Shown piece by piece: positions 38,568 to 46,381 of a stretch of DNA of 64,000 nucleotides. A program made the translations under genes and the position numbers. Source of the DNA: JACRCT01 sp049841135 (GTDB lineage: Bacteria; Myxococcota; Myxococcia; Myxococcales; UBA5297); assembly GCA_049841135.1 (NCBI GenBank), contig JASGHK010000005.1:930001-994000 (forward strand), written 5' to 3'. Within the stretch, counting starts at the first letter, position 1. Every line of letters starts with the position of its first letter. A model generated the notes under the pieces. That model was not told the origin of the DNA. It saw only the letters and a program-made list of their open reading frames with translations, and did no database searches.

Positions 38568-39986
38568 CTACCTCCGCCGCCGCGGGCCCCGCTCCTTGCC
38601 TTGCCCCGGCCGCTTTCCTGCGCCCTTCTGCCCGCGAGGCTTCTCCCGCCGCTCGCCCCGCCGATCGCCCCGTCGCTCGCCCCGATCGCCTCGACGTTCG
38701 CCCCGCCGGTCGCCCTGACGAGCGTCCCGACCGCCCGCTCGCGGCGCCTGCCGCTCCTCCGCTCCCGGCTCCCGGTCCTCGCGTCGTTGCTCGGCCGGCA
38801 TCCCAGGCCGGGGCGGGAGCCTTCGGAACTCCAGGTCGCGCTCCTCGCGCGTCTTCAGGTCGCGCAGGACGACGTGGCCGTTCTTCACCTCCAGCAGGCG
38901 GAAGGTGAGGGTCTGCTGGAGCTTCGCGAAGCGGTCCTGCTGCTGCTCGATGAGCATGGTCACCACCACGCCCGGGCGCCCCGCACGGCCCGTCCGGCCG
39001 GCGCGGTGCAGGTAGGCGGCCGGGGTCTCGGGCAGCGAGTAGTTCACCACCAGCTCGACTCCGGGCAGATCCAGCCCGCGCGCGGCGAGGTCGCTGGCCA
39101 CCAGCACCGGCAGCTCGCCGGAGCGGAAGTGCTCGATCACCTGGCGCCGCTTGTTCGGGGAGAGGTCGCCGTGGAGGAACTCGGCCTCCAGCCCGAGCTC
39201 GAGCAGCGCGTCCTGCACCTCCTCGGACTCGTGGCGCGTCCCGCAGAAGACGAGCACTTGGTAGGGGTTCTCCACCCGCAGGAACTCCTCCAGGTCGCGC
39301 ACCCGCTCGCCGGGGGTGGTGCGCATCACGCGGTGCGACAGCTCGGCCGGCAGCTCGCGCGCCGCCTTCAGGTGCAGCCGCTCGGGCGAGCGCATGAACT
39401 TGCGCGCCACCTGCTCCACGTCGTTGGGGATGGTCGCCGAGAGGAGCATCGTCTGGCGGTCCTCGGGCAGGCTCTTGAGCAGCGTCGCCAGCTCCCCCGA
39501 GAAGCCGCCGCGCAACAGCTCGTCCACCTCGTCGAGGACGAGCGCGCGCACGTGGCCCAAGTTCAGGAACCGGCGGTCGAGCAGCTCCTGGATTCGGCCC
39601 AGCGTGCCGACGGCGAAGGTCACGCCCTGCCCGAGCTCGGCGCGCTGCCGGTCCATGCTGGCGCCGCCGGTGAGCACCGCCACCCGGCGCTCGAGCTTGC
39701 CCGCCCCACGCGACAGCGCCGCGCCGATCTGCTCGGCCAGCTCGCGGGTGGGGACGATGACCAGCACCTCCGGGAAGGCGGTCTGCGAGGGCTCTCTCTC
39801 GAGCAAGGGCAGGCCGTAGGCGAGCGTCTTGCCAGAGCCGGTCTTGGCCTCCACCACCACGTCGCGGCCACGCCGCACCACGGGGATCACCAGGGCCTGG
39901 ATGGGGGTGGTCTCGCGGAAGCCCTGCTTGCGGCAGGCAGCCAGGAGCTCGGGGCGAAGCTGCAACGATTCGAAGGTCACGGACAT
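38568..39986 (-). CDS. DEAD-box RNA helicase with basic tail
   Basis: 472-residue ATP-dependent RNA helicase. Motifs in order: Q motif (ETTPIQA), I AKTGSGKT, Ia PTRELAEQ, TLGRI in place of TPGR, II DEVDELL (DEVD instead of DEAD), III SAT, IV VFCGTR, V DLAARGLDLP, VI HRAGRTGRAG. The C-terminal roughly 70 residues are Arg/Gly-rich with repeated RRGDR-type units, likely RNA-binding. Start ATG 39986 with GGAG five bases upstream. Family roles are ribosome assembly and cold adaptation. Confidence 0.92.
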   Translation of the reverse strand: MSVTFESLQLRPELLAACRKQGFRETTPIQALVIPVVRRGRDVVVEAKTGSGKTLAYGLPLLEREPSQTAFPEVLVIVPTRELAEQIGAALSRGAGKLERRVAVLTGGASMDRQRAELGQGVTFAVGTLGRIQELLDRRFLNLGHVRALVLDEVDELLRGGFSGELATLLKSLPEDRQTMLLSATIPNDVEQVARKFMRSPERLHLKAARELPAELSHRVMRTTPGERVRDLEEFLRVENPYQVLVFCGTRHESEEVQDALLELGLEAEFLHGDLSPNKRRQVIEHFRSGELPVLVASDLAARGLDLPGVELVVNYSLPETPAAYLHRAGRTGRAGRPGVVVTMLIEQQQDRFAKLQQTLTFRLLEVKNGHVVLRDLKTREERDLEFRRLPPRPGMPAEQRREDREPGAEERQAPRAGGRDARQGDRRGERRGDRGERRGDRRGERREKPRGQKGAGKRPGQGKERGPRRRR

Positions 39987-40176
39987 GGGCACTCCAAAGA
40001 TGAGCGCCGGCTATACACCGGAACGGGGCGCCGCACGTCGGGAATGCGCCTCCTCCCCGGTTTCGCCGCCGGCACCCGAAGACACGCTCAAGGCCGCTGG
40101 CGCCGGCGGGTGCTCACGCTCAGGCCTGCATACCGGCCGGCCGAGCCCGGTTGCGGAGCCGGGGGTCGCCCTGTTA

Positions 40177-40200
40177 GTTACTTACCCGTCAGTAAGTTAC
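40177..40200. promoter_or_regulatory. TetR-type operator upstream of the TetR gene at 40213
   Basis: Arms GTTACTTAC (40177-40185) and GTAAGTTAC (40192-40200) are inverted copies with one mismatch, separated by six bases (CCGTCA). AT-rich in a GC-rich context and ending 13 bases before the ATG. Typical of autoregulation by TetR-family repressors. Confidence 0.7.
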
Positions 40201-40212
40201 CTGGAGCCCGCC

Positions 40213-40836
40213 ATGGCGCGTCCCCAGACGATCACCGACGAGCAGATCCTCAGCGCGGCGAGGAGCTGCTTCCTGCGGCACGGTCCAGCCGTCGCCGTCT
40301 CGCGCATCGCCGAGCAGCTGGGCGTCAGCCACGTGGCCCTGCTCCACCGCTGCGGGAGCAAGGAGGAGATCCTCCGGCGGGCCTTCGCGGTGAGCGCCCC
40401 GGACGTCATCGCCGACTACCGCAATGGACCGGCCCAGGGAGGCTCGGCCAAGGAGCTCGAGCAATTGCTGGAGGCGACGCTGTCGTTCCTTCGTGCCTTG
40501 GTGCCGGGCCTCGTCGTCCTTCGCGCGGCGGGGACGCCCCTGGGCGAGCGGGCCAAGGGAGCCGAGGCGCCCACGCGAACCATCCGCCGCGAGCTGGCCG
40601 GCTGGCTCCGCCGCGCTCGCGCCGACGGCCTGCAGGTCGCCCAGCCCGAAGCCTGGGCGGAGTTGCTCCTCGGGACGCTCGAGGCGCGCTGCTTCAACGC
40701 CTACCTCGGAGGCGAGGAGTTCGTCGAAGGGAGTGACCGGGCGTTCGTCCGCACCCTCGTCAGGACCCTCGTCTCTCAATCCCGGACGCCGCCACCGCGC
40801 CGGCGGGCGGGCAACGTCGCTGGAGGCAAGCCGTGA
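40213..40836 (+). CDS. TetR-family repressor
   Basis: 207-residue regulator with an N-terminal helix-turn-helix (ITDEQILSAARSCFLRHG ... VSRIAEQLGVSHVALLHRCG) and a diverged ligand domain. Directly downstream of a palindromic operator (40177-40200), so probably autoregulated. Its TGA overlaps the GTG start of the NmrA-like gene (GTGA), suggesting translational coupling and co-repression. Start ATG 40213 with GGAG upstream. Confidence 0.88.
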   Translation: MARPQTITDEQILSAARSCFLRHGPAVAVSRIAEQLGVSHVALLHRCGSKEEILRRAFAVSAPDVIADYRNGPAQGGSAKELEQLLEATLSFLRALVPGLVVLRAAGTPLGERAKGAEAPTRTIRRELAGWLRRARADGLQVAQPEAWAELLLGTLEARCFNAYLGGEEFVEGSDRAFVRTLVRTLVSQSRTPPPRRRAGNVAGGKP

Positions 40837-41708
40837 GCGAGCACTCGGACCAGCGGCCGGTCCTGGTCACTGGCGCGACGGGAAATGTGGGCCGGGAGGT
40901 CGTGCGCGCGCTGCAGTCCCGCAAGATCTCGTTCGTTGCCGGAGATCGTCACCTCGAGCGGGCGCGCCAGATGCTCGGCGACGAGGTGCGGGTCGTCGCC
41001 CTGGACTTCCGCAAGCCGGAGACCTACCGAGCCGCGGTGGCCGGCGTCCGGGGCGTGTTCCTGCTGCGACCGCCGCCCATCGCCAACGTCCAGGAGACGC
41101 TCAACGTCCTCGCCGACACCGCGGTGGAAGCAGGCGCGGAGCACATCGTCTTCCTCTCGGTCATCGGGGCGGACCGACAGCGCTGGGTGCCGCACCACAA
41201 GGTCGAGCAGCACCTGCTGCACGGCCGCGCGGCGTGGACCTTCCTGCGGCCCGGCTTCTTCGCGCAGAACTGCTCGGACGCCTACCGCCGCGACATCTTG
41301 GAGGACGACCGGATCTACGTGCCGGCCGGCGGCGGGAAGGTGTCCTTCGTCGACGTGCGCGACGTGGCCGAGGTCGCGGCGGTGGCGTTCGAGAACCCCG
41401 CCCTGCGCAACCGGGCCCTCGAGCTCACCGGCCCCGAGGCGGTCGGATTCGATCAGGTCGCCTCCCTGCTCTCCTCCGGCCTGGGCCGGAGCATCCGCTA
41501 CCAGCCTGCGAGCATCGTGGGGTACCTGCGCCACCTGCGCCGGCGAGGCATGGTCTGGGGCCAGGCGGGCATCCAGACGCTGCTCCACGTCGGCCTGCGC
41601 TTCGGAAACGGCGCGCCGCTGACCTCCACCGTCCAGGAGGTGTTGGGGCGTCCCGCGCGATCGATGGAGACCTACGTCCACGACCACCTTCACCTCTGGA
41701 AGCAGTAG
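40833..41708 (+). CDS. NmrA-like NAD(P)-binding protein
   Basis: 291-residue atypical SDR of the NmrA/NAD-dependent epimerase-like type. The nucleotide-binding motif VTGATGNVGREV is at the N-terminus; VPHHKVEQHL and FLRPGFFAQN match the family (quinone oxidoreductase 2/NmrA-like). These proteins bind NAD(P)H and can act as redox sensors or reductases; the substrate is unknown. Start GTG 40833, coupled to the TetR gene. Confidence 0.87.
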   Translation: MSEHSDQRPVLVTGATGNVGREVVRALQSRKISFVAGDRHLERARQMLGDEVRVVALDFRKPETYRAAVAGVRGVFLLRPPPIANVQETLNVLADTAVEAGAEHIVFLSVIGADRQRWVPHHKVEQHLLHGRAAWTFLRPGFFAQNCSDAYRRDILEDDRIYVPAGGGKVSFVDVRDVAEVAAVAFENPALRNRALELTGPEAVGFDQVASLLSSGLGRSIRYQPASIVGYLRHLRRRGMVWGQAGIQTLLHVGLRFGNGAPLTSTVQEVLGRPARSMETYVHDHLHLWKQ

Positions 41709-41720
41709 CGACCATCGACC

Positions 41721-42728
41721 TCAGGCTCCCGGGGTCAGCACGATGCGCCCGCGCACCTCTCCGCGCTCGAGCAGCTCGTGCGCCTCGCGCGCCTTGCTCA
41801 GCGGGAGCCGGGCGGCGACCCGGGGTGAGAGCCTGCGCTGCGCGAGCAGGTCCAGCAGCGTGGCGAGGTCCTCCCGGAACCAGTCCGGATGCGCGCGCCG
41901 CAGGCGGCTGATGGAGTAGAGGCGCAGGCGCCGGCCACCTGCGAGCACGAAGGCCAGCGCCGCCGGGAAACCGAGGTACTGCCCCAGCTGGCCGAGGCGA
42001 CTGTGGATGGCCGACACGCCGAAGGGAACCACCCGTCCGCCGCGGCGGACGGCGCGCACGGACTGGACGAGGTGCCAGCCGCCGACGCCGTCGAAGGCCA
42101 CGTCGACGCTGCCGCCAGCAAGGCGCCGCAGCGCTCGGCGCAGGTCCTCCGCGCGGTCGATGGGCAGCGCTCCGAGGGACGCGACGAACTCGTGCTTCGA
42201 GTCCGAGGCGATCCCCAGGACTCGGACGCCAGCGCTACGGCCCAGCTCCGCCAGGGCCGAGCCGACCCCTCCCGCGGCGCCGTCGATGAGGACCTGCTCG
42301 CCGGAGCGCGTCTGGGCCACGCGATGCAGCATCTGGTAGGCGGTGAGGTAGTTGAGGACCAGGCACACGGCCTCGGCGTCGTCGACACCCTCCGGAACCG
42401 GGACGAGCTCGGCCGCTGGCAGGCAGAGCGCCTCCGAGTACCCGCCCACCTTCGTCAGCGCCGCGACCCGCTGGCCTGCGTGCAGCCCGGCGACCTCGGG
42501 GCCCAGGCGATTGACGGTCCCGACGACGTCCCAGCCGGGCGTGAAAGGGGCCGATGGAGCGCCCTCCCACCGGGGATAGACGCCGCGGCGCATCAACACT
42601 TCGGCGTGGGACACACCCGCGGCGCGGACGCGGACCCGCACCTCTCCCGGGCCAGGCTCGGGGAGCGGCCGCTCCACGGTGACCAGGACCTCGGGACCTC
42701 CGAAGCGCTCGACGACGACGCTCTGCAT
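41721..42728 (-). CDS. Quinone-oxidoreductase-like alcohol dehydrogenase (MDR family)
   Basis: 335-residue medium-chain dehydrogenase without the structural zinc Cys cluster, like quinone oxidoreductases. Cofactor motif in GAAGGVGSALAELGRSAGV; PGWDVVGTV and GQRVAAL mark the N-terminal domain. The ATG at 42728 is preceded by GGAG and, 21 bases upstream, by the palindrome GTTAGCG...GCTAAC (42749-42764). The same palindrome precedes the TetR gene at 44293, so it is probably in that repressor's regulon. Confidence 0.88.
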   Translation of the reverse strand: MQSVVVERFGGPEVLVTVERPLPEPGPGEVRVRVRAAGVSHAEVLMRRGVYPRWEGAPSAPFTPGWDVVGTVNRLGPEVAGLHAGQRVAALTKVGGYSEALCLPAAELVPVPEGVDDAEAVCLVLNYLTAYQMLHRVAQTRSGEQVLIDGAAGGVGSALAELGRSAGVRVLGIASDSKHEFVASLGALPIDRAEDLRRALRRLAGGSVDVAFDGVGGWHLVQSVRAVRRGGRVVPFGVSAIHSRLGQLGQYLGFPAALAFVLAGGRRLRLYSISRLRRAHPDWFREDLATLLDLLAQRRLSPRVAARLPLSKAREAHELLERGEVRGRIVLTPGA

Positions 42729-42748
42729 GGCGTGATCTCCTGACAACG

Positions 42749-42764
42749 GTTAGCGGGGGCTAAC
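42749..42764. promoter_or_regulatory. TetR operator copy 1
   Basis: GTTAGCGGGGGCTAAC: inverted GTTAGC/GCTAAC, same length and outer bases as copy 2 (44302-44317). It lies at the very 3' end of the hydrolase gene (its TAA stop is inside) and immediately upstream of the oxidoreductase start, indicating independent control of that gene by the TetR protein. Confidence 0.7.
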
Positions 42765-43697
42765 TTCCAGGGCAAAGCGAAGGAGCACTTCGCGGAAGCG
42801 GGAGGGCTCCTCGAAGTGCGGCGAGTGGGCGCTCTGGTCGAACCAGACGAGCGGCGCCTGGAGCCTTTCGGCCAGCTGCACGGCGAGCTGCGGCGGGGCG
42901 GCGGCGTCGAGGCGGCCTTGGAAGATCGCGACCGGGACCCCAGGCTCGAGCGGCCGGCTGCCGAGGTCGAAGCCCTGAAGCTCGGGCAGCAACCGCTCCT
43001 GGAGCGTCCCGATGGCGCGCAAGGCGGCCACCATTTCCCGCAGCGAGTAGTGCGGCGAGCGCCAGAGCCCGGACAGGTTGTGGCGCAACAGGTCGGCGTA
43101 GGTCTTGCCCCGGTGGATGCCTCCGAGGTCGGCCACGTGCTTGATCCGCTCCGAGAAGCGCCGCGCCTCGGCGTGAGGTGGCTCGCCGAGGGCGCGCAAC
43201 GCCCGGAGGATGCGGGTGCGGCCCAGTCGCTGCGCCTCGGAGAGCGCGAAGGCCATGGCGTGTCGCTCGCTCTGGAGGAGGTTCACGTCGGGCCCGACAC
43301 AGGTGAGCGAAGCGACGCGCGAGGCGTCCTCTTCGCAGGCGAGCAGGGCGAGGCTCGCGCCCAATGAGAAGCCGGCGACGTGGACGCTCGGGACCTCGAG
43401 CCGCTCGCAAAGCGCGTGCGTCATGGCCACCACGTCGTCGCGCAGCGCCGCGAGGCTCAGCGGGGTGCACGGCCGCAGGCGAGACTTCCCGGTGCCGCGC
43501 TGGTCCCAATAGACGACGCGGAAGTGCTCCTGCAGGCTGAGCGCGCGCTCGAGGGCGTCGGCCTCGTGGATCATCGGCAGGCCCGGGCCGCCCTGCACGA
43601 GCAAGAGCACCGGGCTCTCTGCGCGCTCTCCACGCACCAGGGCCCACTGCTGCGATCCGTCCCGCTCGAACCGCTCCAACCGATCCACCGGGCTCAT
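42750..43697 (-). CDS. Alpha/beta hydrolase (proline iminopeptidase-like)
   Basis: 315-residue alpha/beta hydrolase. Oxyanion/HGGPG-like motif QGGPGLPM, nucleophile elbow VAGFSLGASLAL (Ser), YWDQRGTGKS as in prolyl iminopeptidases, and the catalytic His in QSAHSPHFEEP. Start ATG 43697 overlaps the TetR stop (ATGA). Cytoplasmic, no signal peptide. Probably acts on a small ester, amide or epoxide controlled by the TetR regulator. Confidence 0.87.
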   Translation of the reverse strand: MSPVDRLERFERDGSQQWALVRGERAESPVLLLVQGGPGLPMIHEADALERALSLQEHFRVVYWDQRGTGKSRLRPCTPLSLAALRDDVVAMTHALCERLEVPSVHVAGFSLGASLALLACEEDASRVASLTCVGPDVNLLQSERHAMAFALSEAQRLGRTRILRALRALGEPPHAEARRFSERIKHVADLGGIHRGKTYADLLRHNLSGLWRSPHYSLREMVAALRAIGTLQERLLPELQGFDLGSRPLEPGVPVAIFQGRLDAAAPPQLAVQLAERLQAPLVWFDQSAHSPHFEEPSRFREVLLRFALEVSPR

Positions 43698-44293
43698 GTC
43701 AGCGCCTTTCCCAGGAGACTGCGCAGCGCCTTGGCGCGCTTGGCGACGGCGCCCTCGATCTCGTCGAAGTAGGCCATGCGGGCGACCTGGCCCATGGTGC
43801 CGAGCACCAGCGCCGTCGCGAGGTCGTGGTCGAGGGACTTGGAGACGGCGCGCTGCGCGACGCCGCGGTCGATCAGCGCGTGGATCTCGGCCACCAGCGA
43901 GCGTGAGCGGGCGGCCTTGGGGAGCCGCGGCCAGAAGGTGCGCAGCGTGTCGTCCACGAAGAGGACCGCCTCCAGGTCCTCGTCGACGAGCTTCACGAAG
44001 GCCTCGACCAGCGCGTCGAGGTCCTGCGAGAAGTCGCCGCCGGTCATCGCTCCGTGGACGACCCCGTAGAGCCGGCCGTAGCAGCGCTCGAACAGGTGCA
44101 GCGCCAGCGCCTCCTTGCTCTCGAAGAACTTGTAGAGGGCCGGGTTGGTGTACCCGGACTCCTCGGCGATGGCGCGGATGCTGGTCTCGCACAGGCCGTC
44201 GCGGACGAAGAGGCGCAGGGCACAGCGCAGGATCTCGCGCTTGGACGGAGCGTCGCCCTCGAGCAGGAAGAAGTCGGTGGTCCCGGTTCGCAT
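43694..44293 (-). CDS. TetR-family repressor
   Basis: 199-residue regulator. N-terminal helix-turn-helix: KREILRCALRLFVRDGLCET and AEESGYTNPALYKFFESKEA. It is preceded by the perfect palindrome at 44302-44317, eight bases upstream of the ATG, so autoregulated. Its second target is the palindrome at 42749-42764, upstream of the oxidoreductase gene. Operon: tetR then hydrolase. Confidence 0.9.
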   Translation of the reverse strand: MRTGTTDFFLLEGDAPSKREILRCALRLFVRDGLCETSIRAIAEESGYTNPALYKFFESKEALALHLFERCYGRLYGVVHGAMTGGDFSQDLDALVEAFVKLVDEDLEAVLFVDDTLRTFWPRLPKAARSRSLVAEIHALIDRGVAQRAVSKSLDHDLATALVLGTMGQVARMAYFDEIEGAVAKRAKALRSLLGKALT

Positions 44294-44301
44294 GCCCCAT
44301 A

Positions 44302-44317
44302 GTTAGCGTCCGCTAAC
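44302..44317. promoter_or_regulatory. TetR operator copy 2
   Basis: GTTAGCGTCCGCTAAC: perfect inverted repeat with 7-base arms (GTTAGCG/CGCTAAC) and a 2-base centre, just upstream of the TetR start at 44293. Shares outer arms and overall length with 42749-42764. Confidence 0.75.
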
Positions 44318-44477
44318 CGCGGTGTCAAGGAGCCGCAAGCGTCAGCGCGCGGGGATGGTTGAGCCCTGTGCGGTGACCAGGTCGGCTCCGAGCCATTGGG
44401 TCGCGAACCGCCCGCAACGATCATCTGGGTCCCGGGCGCAGCTTGCGGTATTCGAAGTCGTCAAGGAGCTTCCCCAC

Positions 44478-45539
44478 GTGAGCGTGCTGCTGCATTGCCG
44501 GTCCGGTTTCGAGAAGGAGTGCGCCGCCGAGGTCCAGGCGGCCGCGCAGTCGCTGGGCGTGCCCGGCTACGCCAAGGCGCGGCCCAACGAGGCGCTGGTG
44601 CAGTTCGTCCCCGCCGACCCGGCGAGCCTGCCGGCGCTCGAGTCCGGCTTGCGCCTCGACGCACTGGTCTTCGCCCGCCAGGTCCTCTTCGGGGTCAGCC
44701 TCGTCGACGGTCTGCCGCAGGGCGATCGCGTCGGGCCGCTCGTGGAGCGGGCCCGGCAGTCGGGGCGCACCTTCGCCGGCGTGGAGGTCGAGACCGCCGA
44801 CACCGACGCCGCCAAGGAGCTCTCCACCCTCTGCCGCAAGCTGACGCCTCCGCTCGCCGCGGCAGCGAAGAAGGCCGCGCTCGTCGCGGGTGCGGAGACC
44901 GCCGACGCGCCCCGCCTCACCGCGGTCTTCATCGGCCCGACCGCGGCGTACGTGGGCTGGACCGTGCCCGGCAACCGCTCCGAGTGGCCGATGGGCATCC
45001 CGCGGCTCAAGTTCCCGCCCGGAGCGCCCAGCCGCTCGACGCTCAAGCTGGCAGAGGCCATCGTCACCTTCTTCCCCGAGGACGCGCAGCGGCGCGCGCG
45101 GCTCAAGGCCGGGATGCGGGCCGTGGACCTGGGCGCCTCGCCCGGCGGCTGGACCTACCAGCTCGTCGACCGCGGCATGCACGTCACCGCCGTGGACAAC
45201 GGCTCGATGGATCCCGCGCTGATGGCCACCGGGCTCGTCGACCACGTCCACGCCGACGGCTTCAGGTACCGGCCCGAGCAGAGCGTCGACTGGATGGTCT
45301 GCGACATGGTGGAGCAGCCCTCGCGGGTGGCGGCGCTCGTCGCCCGGTGGATCGGCGAGGGCGACTGCAAGGCCAGCGTCTTCAACTGGAAGCTGCCGAT
45401 GAAGAAGCGCCTGGACGAGGTGGTCCGCTGCCGCGAGATCGTCGAGGCCGCCGCGCGCAAGGTGGGCCCGAGGTTGCGGGTGCGCGTGAAGCAGCTCTTC
45501 CACGACCGCGAAGAGGTCACCGGGTACGTCGGCGAGTGA
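44478..45539 (+). CDS. rlmM: 23S rRNA 2'-O-ribose C2498 methyltransferase
   Basis: 353-residue RlmM that methylates the ribose of C2498 of 23S rRNA. Typical start VSVLLHCRSGFEKECAAEVQ, MGIPRLKFPPGAPSRSTLKL in the middle, SAM motif VDLGASPGGWTYQLVDRG, SVDWMVCDMVEQP and the LPMKKR lysine-containing segment. All match the E. coli enzyme pattern. Start is the GTG at 44478, preceded by AAGGAG nine bases upstream; an open frame further upstream has no such signal. Confidence 0.95.
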   Translation: MSVLLHCRSGFEKECAAEVQAAAQSLGVPGYAKARPNEALVQFVPADPASLPALESGLRLDALVFARQVLFGVSLVDGLPQGDRVGPLVERARQSGRTFAGVEVETADTDAAKELSTLCRKLTPPLAAAAKKAALVAGAETADAPRLTAVFIGPTAAYVGWTVPGNRSEWPMGIPRLKFPPGAPSRSTLKLAEAIVTFFPEDAQRRARLKAGMRAVDLGASPGGWTYQLVDRGMHVTAVDNGSMDPALMATGLVDHVHADGFRYRPEQSVDWMVCDMVEQPSRVAALVARWIGEGDCKASVFNWKLPMKKRLDEVVRCREIVEAAARKVGPRLRVRVKQLFHDREEVTGYVGE

Positions 45540-46031
45540 CGCCTTCGGGCGGGAAGACGTTGGTTGGCGCCCGGCGGGTATTGAGGTTCGGAAGGTAGTC
45601 AGCCAGGACTGCCGGATGGAGACCGGGGGCTGAATGCCCCCGGCTATCTGCACGAAGGCCACTGAAGTGGGCTGGCCCCCGGCTCTCCAGCATGGAGTCG
45701 CTGCCGAGCGTCGCATCCGATGTCCCACCGGATCGCGGTGTTCCCACCGCAGCTTCCAGAGCCGGCGTGCCCGTAGGCCTCAGGCCTTGGCGACCTCCCT
45801 CTTGCCGTTCAGGAAGGCGGGGACCTCGAGGTCGCGGCACGTTCTTGATGGGGCAGCCCGCGCTCTCGAGGCGCTCGGAGCGCTCGAGCTGGCGCAGCTC
45901 GGGCACCCGCCGCTTGGGCCTGTCGAGCCCCAGCGACCTCGTGCCCCGAAAGGAGCCTGAACCCTTTTCCTCCGGCCTGACTCGCACCTGCCAGAGGGCC
46001 AATCACGGCCCGACTCTCCGAGGTGGAAGCC
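45540..46031. other. Intergenic region with a two-hairpin repeat
   Basis: About 490 bases. At 45623-45643 is a perfect hairpin (CCGGGGGC, 5-base loop, GCCCCCGG); a second follows in 45657-45673 (GGCCACTGAAGTGGGCT). Together (about 45621-45690) this resembles palindromic intergenic elements of the GGGGGCTnAAGCCCCC type known in several phyla. There is no T-run, so an intrinsic terminator for rlmM is doubtful. On the minus strand 45780-45950 reads like a possible protein tail (DLEVPAFLNGKREVAKA) but I could not establish a gene. Confidence 0.55.
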
Positions 46032-46253
46032 ATGTCGAAGATCTTCGCGCACAACGTCGGGACCCTGGATCGCATCGTTCGAGTGGCGTTGGGCCTGGGC
46101 CTGCTCTCGCTGACCGTCGTCGGACCGCACACGCTGTGGGGCCTGGTCGGGCTGGTCCCGCTGGCCACCGCGGCGTTTGGCTCCTGCCCCGCCTACTCGC
46201 TCGTCGGCGTCGACACGGCCAAGAGCAACCAGGCGAGCCACGCCCGCAGCTAG
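46032..46253 (+). CDS. DUF2892/YgaP-transmembrane-like small membrane protein
   Basis: 73-residue protein. N-terminal NVGTLDRIVRVALGLGLL is the recognisable start of the DUF2892 inner-membrane family, followed by a second hydrophobic segment (LWGLVGLVPLATAAFGSCPA) and the conserved CPAYSLVG. Such proteins often accompany rhodanese or sulfur and metal genes; none is adjacent here. Start ATG 46032. Confidence 0.85.
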   Translation: MSKIFAHNVGTLDRIVRVALGLGLLSLTVVGPHTLWGLVGLVPLATAAFGSCPAYSLVGVDTAKSNQASHARS

Positions 46254-46381
46254 CCAGGACCGGCGGCACCCTCGAGCGGGCGCGGCGCCGACGCGGGCCG
46301 TCGGCGGAGCCGTGGCACAGTCGCCTCGATGAGGGCCGCCGGCAAGATGTCCGGCGGCGACGGTAGGCCCGTTCCGGCTGC

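Noticed and set aside
45623..45643. Intrinsic terminator for rlmM
   Set aside because: The hairpin is strong but has no T-run, lies 84 bases after the stop, and belongs to a repeat-like double hairpin. Better recorded as a repeat.
45780..45950. Minus-strand protein tail (CPIKNV ... DLEVPAFLNGKREVAKA)
   Set aside because: It looks protein-like and would need a frameshift not at GATC or GAGCTC, but there is no start, no recognised family and no clear gene extent. Left as unassigned.
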